Assembly (NCBI RefSeq): GCF_012273895.1
Contig: NC_052106.1
Location: forward strand, 5,518,001 to 5,582,000
DNA from: Zerene cesonia
Taxonomy: Eukaryota > Arthropoda > Insecta > Lepidoptera > Pieridae
Direction of reading: 5' to 3'
Length of the DNA: 64,000 nt
Position 1 is the stretch's first letter; the number at the start of each line of letters is the position of its first letter. Below are positions 48,501 through 60,500 of this stretch, in pieces. Under the pieces are notes generated by a model. The model was not told the DNA's origin, searched no databases, and worked only from the letters and a program-made list of their open reading frames with translations. A program made the position numbers and the translations under genes.

Positions 48501-51500
48501 GAAAATTGCTGAAATATAATGACATTTGATTCGTTACCTTCGATCTCATTATATCCGAGACGCAATAAGGAGCCAATTTATCGCACCAGTAGTCAAGACG
48601 CGACATCGCTAATCGATTGATTGACCCCACTTTACAGCTAGACGCCGATAAAAAATACACTGGGGTCGTGTGTCCCCGATCCCTTACGCTTTGTCTCCTT
48701 CAATCGCTGATACTTAAAACTTTCCAGTCCGACTTACATCATTACGAAATAAAATAAAACGGCTTTACACTAATGGCTCGTAACTCGCAACATTCGCAAT
48801 CTAGAATAATGATAACTGAAATAGAAAAATATGAATGTTTAAACGAGAACAGTTCTGAGAATAAGAACAGTTTGTTCTTAAATGACCCGAGGCTAATCTC
48901 GGTATAAAGAGCTACATCTCGCGCTTTGTTATTTCAGCTAGAACACAAGTACTTAGAAGACACAATGCACGCAAAACTATGCCCAGTGCAGTTCTCGTCG
49001 TAAAGGAGCTTGTTAGTCAAACATCGTTGGTAAAACAACACAAAAGGCAACACCCTACCAATTCATCTACCCTCGCCTGAGAGGTGGAAAATGATTTTTT
49101 ATAAGAGCCGCGGCGAAAAAGATCTCAGCCTCACCTTTCGTTATTAACTTGAGAGATTCCCCTTTGATGCAGTGCACGGTTACCCTAATAACAACTAATG
49201 GTTATAAATTTGCCCTGTTATTTCAAAACCTCTCTTCGGATATATTATGAGGAATATTTGAATGTGAATTAGTATGGTTAGTCATGATTTTTCCGATGTG
49301 ATTAAAATTAGTCATTTAAGTTGCTAGTTGTAGAAAATACTGATAAAATTCTCATTTTATAGCGTCAGAAATAAATTTAACTCACGGTAATCAGTATTAT
49401 TACCTATTTACTTTGAATAATCTTACCGTAATTTACCCAAAATTATGATAAAGTTCAAATGACAGTTATATATGTCTCCTTGTAAAATTTTAACAATTTT
49501 ACAAAAAATCATAATTTTTTTGTAGTGCTTGACTCTAAGTCAGTACATGAGAACTACACTTAGATATATAATAGATCTGGAACTGTAAGGCGACAGAAAA
49601 ACATGTTACATGTCCAAGGTAAGCAAATTGCGGGGAGGCGCGTCGTCTTCGCAACTTCTCTTTTCCGTTTTTAATTATTGAACCACTCATTCCTAATTAT
49701 TGTTATTAACGCTGGGGAGTGGTGAAAATTGAGGGTCTCGAGTAATATTGACCGTTCGGCTTGAGGTGCGTTTGAGGGAGGTTTTAATTGTATCCCGCTT
49801 TTGACTTTTCTCTTGTTCTTTTGAGACGCTTCAATAAACTCGAATTTTACGGTGTCTCCCTTGTGTTACGAGTTTTGTTATTGGTGCTTGTTTATTCGCC
49901 AGTGAAATACCTATATTAAGAATTCTCCCGATATAACATAAAGAGATTTTAGCAAATCGTTTGGTACTTGATTTTGTGCCTATTAAATTAATCATATTTT
50001 TGACGATGATGTCTAACAATCATCAACTCCCTGGAATTATAATTGAGATAATATCATAATCCTTCACTGACTTTTCATGTCGTGAATAAATATATACAAT
50101 GTCAATTGATTTATATCTAAACATAACATATTACGCAGTCAATTCGCTAATGTCCCCTAATGCGTATCGGGCCGCATTAGATATTTTATATCCAAATTGC
50201 CGCTCTAAGCTGAAAATCCTTCGTAAGCCATGAAACCGAGATCAAAGGAGCACTGCCATTACGATTGTGGCTCATTTTTTATTTAGCCCGGAGAGAACTC
50301 TTATCTTAACGCCCTCGCCTACTTTATGACGTTATAAAGCTGATTTTTAATCTAACGTGCGACGGCAATCGTCGGAACGATTCTCTTGAAATCGGATTCG
50401 TGTGCTCTTAGTTTTTAATTAATGATGCTCAGTGAAGTAGGATATTAGATTTCTTATTAGAGATTACCATTTGTACTCTGTTCTTGTAGATAAATATAAT
50501 ATGATATATTTATCGTATAGATTATCGTATTTCGATTTTCGGTTTCGAAAATTTTTCGATTTTCGAGTACGTTATATTATACTGTATTTATTTATTGCAA
50601 TGTGGCGCACATTTTTATGTAGCAAGCGGTTATAGCAAATATAATGAAATGCAAGCTCTTTATAACGAATTTCAACGAATAATTCGAATCACAACTACAG
50701 ATAATTGAACAAATAATAAATATCGAGCTCAGTTCATACCTGGGGCGTATTTGATCTCAATCCGTATTATTCGGTGCAAACATATTTTTATGAACAGCGC
50801 CCCCTCGCGGATCAATACCCGCACTTATGAAGTGTGTCGCACGTGCACACTTGCAATATGTTCGCGCCGTTTGGGGAACAGACGAAAGTCTTTTTATGAA
50901 TAACTTAAATGATTTATGAAGTATACGCTGAATGCCTTTATTTTTCTATGAGTTCGCCCTTTGATACAAATGTGGCTACGGAGGGGAACTAATGGCGAAG
51001 GTTTGATTTTTCATGCGTAAAGACGTTGAATAGTTTATGTTATCATATTATTGTTTGCATCTTTTGCAATCGCGGGTTGTTTTATGTGGATAAACAATTT
51101 AATGTTTAAATAATATTTTATTATGTTGTATTGTTTGACTACTAATATAATGTTTTACAGTGAACTGACCGTTAAACTATGTATATCATATATTTAATTT
51201 GACTACTAGGTACTGTACCTCGGTATATGTACGGATAACTCATTAATTAGTTAAGTTATTAATATTACTGCATTGATTATAGAGTAGTAAGTTGGGTAGG
51301 AGTCGTAATCGTACCGTACAGCCAAATAATAAACAAATCTCATACAATATTCAAGCTCTGTACTCAATACTGTTATATAATTCTAACATAAAATCCGATA
51401 AGGAAAACACATACGATACTGTATATTTTCTTTATCCTTGCGAAGCATCTACGATATGTTTCATAACGGAATTTTCCTACGACTTGTCATACCGACTTTT

Positions 51501-54500
51501 ACACCCGTACACCGTATATTGGGCGCGGAGAAATAATATTCTTCATCTCAAGGCTTAGTTTATGTATGTTTTATGAAAATAAGCGGGTGGCCGCTCATTT
51601 TAGGTCTTGGGCGTGTGGGGGGAGTGGGGGTGTGTTTATATCGTTTTCATGGCCAGAGCGGCTTTTGGCCAACAGCCAGCAGTAAATGTTGGTCTCTCTT
51701 TGTTTCGTAAGCCAACTCCGGGCATTTCTTTTATTCACATATTTTCATACAAAATGATTTGGCTGCATTAGAAACTGTACTATCCGCAAACACGGGTGTA
51801 GCTTGTTAATGTTCTGTTGCTTTATATTTGGAATTGAATATGAAATGCAAGTAAACTAAAGCAATGAAATATAGTATTCTGTATTATTGGGTAATTACAT
51901 TTCATATGCCTAGATATGCTTCAGAATTAAGCTAAACCTAATATAAATCTCGTAATAAAAATAAAACGATAGAATCTTACTTGTAAATAAATTTCATTTG
52001 TTGCAATAATTATTTCTCAATACGATTACTGTATAACATTATATAAAGCATAACATTTTTTGTAGGACTTCAAGGTAGTCGTAATTCCGTAGCTCGTAGT
52101 TCGCAGCTCGTAGTGCGTAGCGCGTAGCGGTTACACCATAAATTATAATTCACTAATCCACGTTTTACAGTTCGACAAGTTGATAAGCCGAAACATGAAA
52201 TTTCACCAGTGAATTGACATCGTTCGTACGTTTCTACCACTAATGACTCCTAGCGTGTAACCATGTATTTCGCCAGAATTACCGTTTGGTATGTGTCGAT
52301 ATAGCAGCGATTGTTCAAACGCTTGCCATCGTGTTTGCGGCTGTTCTGCGGTGGATATGTTACTGTGGCGTTCCACTGCGTCACTATTCGTGATCCTACA
52401 ATCATTACTTAAATATTACGATTACATCTCACTGCTGCACGTCCATAACTGTGTTTAACAAGCTCGAGGTAATGTCTATGCTGGTTGGGCAGCAATGGAC
52501 TCGTTACGAATGAAATATCGTTCGCTCGTTTATATCTCATGTGTGAAATAATGGAACGCTAGTTAAGTGATTGACTGGAATGTGAAAGCGACTGTCATTT
52601 GAAGCTTCGATTATTTACTATTAACGTCCTTAGGTTTTTAATGATGGATTAGCTTATAATTCAATATTGATTGCCATATATTGATGAACATACAAAGATG
52701 GTTTTTATCAAAATGCTCTTTAAATCTTCTTTCACGAATTCCATCACGTTATATAATTTTATGGTCTGCAAGTAACGGATCATGGCATTGTCTCGGGAAA
52801 GTGTAAAGATTGTGAAAAAAGCATTTATCTTAAGCCAAAGCTTGGAATGTAGGAATGCTCGCTACGTGCAGGTACGCTGTTAGACGACACCGCCACAAAT
52901 CAACGTTAGGAACGACTGTTTTGAATTCCGTTCATCCCTAATGCATTTTTTGTGTCGCAAATGCCTTTGAATGGTATTTTCGAAGAAATTTGCAAGTGGA
53001 TAACGAAGGGTTTATTTTTAAATTAATTAAAAGTGATTTTATAATTAATGTATTTATTCGTGTTATATTGATGATATCAGTAGATACTGGTTCATACGTG
53101 CTGCGCTGTCGCATGAGTAAAAACGCACGGCACGTGTTTAACAGGAAAATTTTGTAGATCAACTAAAAAAAATCAATTTTGTGCATTTTCGCTTATACTT
53201 TTGTTTCGTATGTTCTATAAAATAAGCAACGTTTTTAGATTATTTTGGAGCCATATTTTGTTATACTCACTTCCGCATAACATTCTGTTTTCTGCAGGCA
53301 AATCCTTCACACTGACGATAATGCTAGCGACGTCGCCGCCTCAAGTGGCGACCTACCAGAAGGCTATAAAGGTGACGGTGGACGGACCCCGGGAGCCCAG
53401 ATCGAAGACACGCCATCACGGCTTTCATCCATTTCATTTTGGACCACGGTTCGCGCCTGACCCGCTTATGGGCTCTCTGCCTTTCAAATTATCGGGTGAG
53501 TTTAATCTTAATATATATAAATCTCGTGTCACAATGTTTGTCCTCAATGGACTCCTAAACCACTTAACCGATTATAATAAAATTCGCACACCATGTGCAG
53601 TTCGATCCAACTTGAGAGATAGGATAGTTTAAATAATTTTAATTACGATAAATGACATGCCGGGCGGAGCCGGGGCGTGCAGCTAGTATTATATAAATTA
53701 TTTTCGTTTCGGATCAATTGGACCTAAAATACTACTAACACTTTAAGCCATCTCTCAACATAGGCTTTTTATAATATCTAATCTCTCTTCTTATAATCTC
53801 TTTATTCCCACTCTGTTATTTTCTTCTTATAAACTCTTGTAAATAGATTTGATTTGAATAGATATGGTATTCAACTAGACCCATATTTCAACGAGCTTAA
53901 AATCTATTTGTCCAATTCATTAGAAGATGCGCGATATGTCTTATCACATTAGCGGTTATTATGATAGGCGGACAATCTGTCCTATCCTATCCTGCAAATT
54001 TATCATATTCATACCATGCAAATAATATATAACGCGTCACTATAATGACTGTAAGCATGAATGTAGATTGGTCTTCTTACCTAAAAATTCAATCCTTCAA
54101 ATTGTGTATTAATACTTCTCGTATTTATTTTTATTTCTGGACAGACTGTATATTCTAAATATTTTTGCACGGGCATACGTCAAGTCCACGCTTGTATCCG
54201 TTCGGCTCGGGCGAAACTACTGATATTAAATTGTCACTGGACCTTTGTCACTGACAAGTCTTGAAGGGAAACTATATTTGAACCTGAGAATTAATTGAGT
54301 CTACTGGGAACTTGAATAAAACTATTAAATTTAGAACTGTATAATAAATTATTACGTTGATGATTATATCAGAGAAATCTTCAATAACGATAAGAATAAC
54401 TTCATAAAACACTTTTAACTATTTTGTATGAAATGGATATTTATATGAATATTTTTTATATTGGCTATGCAATTTCAATTGTTTATGAACGATAGTTAGT

Positions 54501-57500
54501 ATGAATCAACTTATAGATTTATGAACAGCAAAAATACGAGACTGTCTGAGTTTGTCACAAATATTTCATTCATACTAGAATCGTCCCTTATTGATTCGGC
54601 GTAAATATATAGAATTACAAACGCGATAAGATACCTATATATCATCCTAACATATTAGATATATAATTTTGATGAATACGGGTGTCAGGTGCTGATGGAG
54701 TCATGTAATATTAAATTGTCACCGGACCGTCATCATCCGTCCTGAAGGGGCTTTAATTTGCTTGAGAAGTTTTGAGCCACAATTAATTATCAATTCACAA
54801 CCCTTGTTTATCACTTCTAAGAAATAATATAAGGATTTTCTGGAGGATTTTATTCATCAATATGTAGAAAATTGAGCAGGAGGATCTTTGAATTTTTTAA
54901 ACTTATATAACATGTAGTCATACATACATTTGAATCAATCAATTTCTCATTATAAATGTACATAAATTCTTAATTATACTTTAAATTGATAACAGCGTTC
55001 TTTTTCAATAATTATATATATCAAAAATTGAAAATGTCATTATGGCTTGTACATTTTACTATATATAAATTTATTAATGGCGCAAATTTGACTACATTTA
55101 GGTAATCTTCATAAAAAAGTATCAACCGTATTTCAATATTAATATGGACATAATATAAATCAGGTACAAAAGTGTATGGGATGAAATTTTACAATTTCGG
55201 GGTTTCGTAGCTAAGCACCGCACTGCTAAGCAACGCCCTCCTGTACTTGAAGACGGTAATAGGCTAGGTGCTAATAGCTCAAATGAAATATATTTAATAC
55301 TCAATACTGCTATATTAATATACTAGGTGATCCCCGCGGTTTTACCCATGTAGTAATCTCACGTTATATAGCCTAAAGCTCTAAATAAATGTGCTATCAG
55401 ACACTGAAAGAGTTTTTCAAATTGGACCAGTAACTCCTGCGATTAGCGCGTTCAACCAAATTCTTTAGCGTTATAATATTAGTATAGATGTAATGTTCGT
55501 TATATGAACAAAAATAATTACTTAAATTTGCGGCGTGCATGAGGTTATCACTTACAAGCTTACAACAAACAAAGACTTCATAAAATATTTTTTGTCAATC
55601 AAACACCACCTAACAACTTGTTAATTAGAGGTGCTGCAATTATTTACCCAGACACAGCGACTGGCCCAAATAGATTCACATTATATTCTATAGAGGGCCG
55701 AGCCGCCACCTCCATTGTACTACGGAATTTAGTGTATCGTAAGCAACTACGCAAGTGCCGCGCAAACCTTGTTAAGGCGGGTGTCAAAGGCCCCTAAGTC
55801 AATTACACACCTCGCGCTCTTGTAGCGGATATATACAAGATATAGACGCTTGCGATATTTGCTTTTTGCGTGTAAAACGCGTTGATAATTTCGCCATACA
55901 ACATTTGATTGATTGAAATTATAATCTGTCGCTACTGATCCGGGAATAGAGTGTTCAATTTGTAAGTTGAAATAAAAAATAACATCTAATTAACTTGAAG
56001 AGAAAGACAAAACTTATTATAAATATTAGTGAAACATTATTTTTAAACAGAAATCAACATGGCAATAATTAAGAAGAAAAAGTTAAGTTTATCTCAAAAA
56101 TACGAGTACGCAAATTCTACACTATTATATAGAACCCTTACTATTAACATAACATTACATATAAACAATACTCATATACGTTGAGTACGAACATTAATCT
56201 ATTTAAAACTGAAATCCTCGTACTGTCACAAACACGTACACTAAACTTCAAACTCATTACGCGACTCACTTCGACGCGAAGGAAGTAATTCCGATTTGTT
56301 CCATTGGAAACACTTTTGTAATATGTAAATTCCGAGAATCCAGAGCTGCTCTGCTGCCCTCTTAGCCTATAACCCTTACAGAATCATGATAAATTATCCG
56401 CACTCACGTTCACGCGGTGTTTTGTGAGGTACAATGACTATAGATGGATCTGTGAAAGTATGGACACGTTAACGATGTATAAAATACTAACTTTCCGCCT
56501 TCGCGCTTCGCGTATTCAAAGGACAAAACAGCTTTATGTGCTTTTTCGGGTCATAATGTTTGTATCAAATTTCATCCTGATTTGGATAGTAGTACCCAGT
56601 AGTTCCTGAGATAAGCGCGTTCATAAACAAACAAGCAAACGCTTTAGGTTTATACATAAGTATAGATTTGTTTCCTTGTTAATAATTCGGGTTGTTTGTT
56701 ATTAGATATACTTATTCCTAATACTATGGAACATTAACTTATCTACATATTAAATGATGATTTTTTTTATGAACAACGTTAACTTCATAATTAGTTTTTT
56801 GTATATTGGCCTTTTTGGGAACATGAATTTATTTCAATCATACTGATGACAAACAGAACGAAACAAGGAATCTTCTACTCATATTCAATTTTAAGGAATG
56901 AAATGAAAAATTTATGTCTTCACAACAATACATTTTAACGCGAGTAAACGACACTTCAAAGTTTCGAACATCCACGATTCGCATCGCCGTGTGAGCGCCA
57001 CTTAAAGTCGCAGCTTCTCATTATTAATGAGGGAGCCTTAGAGAAAATTAAATATAGCATTAGGCCCGGAAGCTCCGGATTGTGGGGGGAGGAGGGAAAG
57101 AAAGGCTGGGGCGACATAACCCTTCCGCGCGACAATGCGGGTGCATAATTACGCATTTGTAAATTTTAAATGTCCCACCCACCTCATATAGCCTTTTGTA
57201 CGGCGTGATTCGCGCTTTTATAGAGCCTTTAAACGCTTTCAAATGAATTCGTATGATGATGACGCGAACACGATTAACTCGCAATGAGTCAATGTACTCA
57301 TTTTCATATATAAGTTAATGCGTGCTTAATTTTGGTCCTCGACTATTAAGTGCGCACGAAGGGAGATAATTTTTCGAATTACCTGCATTGTTATATTTTA
57401 AATGACGCGATTAACGCGCGGCCTTTGTAAGCAAATTGCTTATTGTGTACATGCCAAGAATACAATCATACGTAATGACATACGTTAGCATACACGTTAA

Positions 57501-60500
57501 ATAAATCTATAATAACCTTAGTTAGTTATAATGAATAATAAGTATGTGAGGGCATTTTCAAACAAACTATAAATAATAATTAATATTCTTATAAAATCAT
57601 GTAAATAACTAATAAACAAAACAGCCAAGGAATGTCAGTTTCTCCAAACAGCTAACCTTTGTCAGGTTATGTCACAGCTATTTGTTTGAAAGGTTAATTA
57701 ATCTAAACAAAAAGGGGTTAAGCAAAATCAATAGAGGCAAATTCATTAAGTGTTAAGCAGATTGAAATCCAACATGGCGCAAGATGGCGGCGGGTTAAGG
57801 GTTAAGGCGCGTTGACAAAGCGCCGTCGTTAGTTCCCGAACCCTCTTATTAACATTATGATGTACGGAACACATCAGTCTTGCTAACAGCCGTCTAATCC
57901 ATGTGTTTTGAGTCTTCCTGAACGATACTTCAGACAGTATTTAAGTATCAATAACGCAACACCAAATAACGAAATAATACACAGAGATGCTGGTCGTTTT
58001 TTGACATTTTTTATACTTTTTTGTTGCTTTATCATTCGAGCATTTTAATAGATACCACATAACCGATATCATTAATAACACTACGAAAATATCAAACGCA
58101 GTAATTAAAATTACAACGAACCATATTAACAAAATGTGACTATACCTACTCGTATTATTCACGTGACAGTGTGAGCGAAATTATGAAAATTAATTCCACT
58201 CACTGGCGTCTTTCGAACATGTGAATAATTAGTTCTGTTTAAAACATGTTTGAATTTATTGTACATTTTCAGTTACTGATATGCGAAACAATATTGGATT
58301 GAAATCTGTTTATATCTATCTCATCTCTAAGATACATGTAGCTGAATAACGACTACTTAGCACTCTGTAGATAATTTTAACTTTCCACTATCACTACAAA
58401 AAAGATCCATTCCAATGATTCTTCACAATGCAAAGTGATGTAAAATAATTATACGAAAGTGCTCTTATCAACCCTTTCCCTAATCGCCGAAAGTCTCAGA
58501 CGGTCGTTAAAAATTCCTCCCTAATCCCAGGCCATCGGAATCACACTAAAAACTCAAATACTTTTATCTCCGTAATCCTAGTCGATTCGCGGATTAACGC
58601 TATAGGAAAGCGGGAAGAATGCAAGACGCAATCTAGCAAATGGCATTAAAATGTTTGGGCTCAACCCTCTCCGTGCGATTTTTCAAACTGTAAAGAAAAA
58701 ATCCCTTCACTGGAGGAAATGTAGCGGACTGCCGCGTCTTGAGGCGACCGATGTTTGTAGATACCGCGCTGTACGAGTTTTGATATTTGCCGGGTCGTCG
58801 TTTCTGTTTCTTATTTGCAAATATTTTTATACAATGATTCGTAAAGTTTTATGATCGTCATCTGTTATTTACATAGTTTGTTATCTGAATAATGATACAA
58901 TTTTAAAATGGAAGATATAATTATTGAGTTTAATAATTTGTTTATACGGTTTTAAATTGTTATATTATTAAACCTCCTGAAATATCTGTACAATTATCAT
59001 AATTTTTTATTCTGTAAGAACGTTCTCGAAAGTATTAAAAAATAAAATTAAACCGGTCAAGCAATTCGAAGCCTTTGGTGCGACCAAGTGATAGCTCATA
59101 TCATTACATCCACAATTACACCATTTAACAAAAAATATAATATTGTACAAATTTATTCACGAGGTGGGATCTTCTATTCTTTCAAAATTTCTCGTTTATA
59201 AAGCATTTCAATGCTATAAAACTAAAAATTAAAAAAAAAAAAAATCCAACGATCAAAAATACAAAACCGCGCTATACAGCGATTACACACAGTGCACACA
59301 AACAACATAAAGAATTCGAACATTTTTAACGAATGCAAATCGTCTCGCTACCCTTTCTTCTGCTCTCTGAGCATGGAATACGAAATGAAACAATGTGGCC
59401 ATTTATTACGATACAGATAAAAATTGCCCTTTTTATGTACCTTTTTTTCTATGAGATTTTCAATTTCTTACTTATTTTGTGAAAAATTGGAATTTTGAAT
59501 TTATTCTCTATTTAATAAACGAATTTGTTACGGTGTTGATATCTTGGGTTTGAATTTTTTTTATTATATTTCCGTCATGACATGTTCTTAAATCAAAATA
59601 AGGCTTATTTTGCATAATTTTAACATATAAAGGGTTATATTAAGAACTTTATTGCGAATCCATTACGGCATTGCTATTAAGCAATACAAGAGTTCGAATA
59701 GTGATTAAGCAGTCTAATCCAAAAAGCAGATCTTGTCTAATTGCATCGGACTCACTATAAACGCTAAGCGGTCGGATTCAAAATAATGTGTTTTACATTT
59801 TCGTAGGCGGTATCAGCGACATAAAACGGCCTGTAATTTATTCTATTGCTGAAAGGGTTAGGTCGGGTGGGAATTACCCAAGGTGGGTGCTAAAGGGTTA
59901 AGCCGAATATACGGGGTCGCGCCGGCAAACTTTGTTAATTTATGCGCTTAAAAATGTCAACTGGAAATTATGACACCGAAACACATTTCCTATTTCATAA
60001 ATGCGTTTATGATAACGTGTCGTGATATAGCCGCGGTGATTATGTACCTCGCTTTTATTATTTTAAATTGTATCATGATCTGCGATTTGGGAAAATAAGT
60101 GTTTTGTATTTTTGTAATGAAAACGTTTATGAATAAAATTGCATGCGTTCTATTAGTTTTTATGTGCACGATTATTGATTTATAGATTTTCAATCTTAAG
60201 TTTATGCCTTTCAGACCTAATCTTATATTTCAAATGCTTGAATAGACAATAAATTTTGACAAATAATATAAATTAGGTACTATGTTAATATTAATCACTT
60301 AATAGTTGTGTCCGCGCGTGTGTAGGTTCAAATTATATTCTTCAAATTAAATTATTGGCTGCCAAGGACTCATATCTATGCAGAAAAAAGGTTTCATTAA
60401 AATTGGTAGTTTTGATAGGTTACCTCTATGGTATCTTGTATACCGTTGAGATTGTACTTACAGTTGTTATTCAATACAGTACAGAAACTTTGCAAGGATT

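Larger units (their letters stand above)
43781..53297 (+). other. Runt-domain gene intron 2 (9.5 kb)
   Basis: No coding exon is seen on either strand. The intron holds two family A Helitron-like copies (43958 and 45521), the second composite repeat copy, a family C-like element near 44870, family D copy 4 (46307), a CGTAG-type tandem stretch (52088-52130) and long single-copy-looking sequence. A cluster of TTTATGA-like motifs lies at 50785-50925. Confidence 0.5.

Noticed and set aside
53201..53632. Single 143-codon ORF
   Set aside because: Only 53298-53495 is coding (runt exon 3); the flanks are intron and a Helitron-like copy read through by chance.
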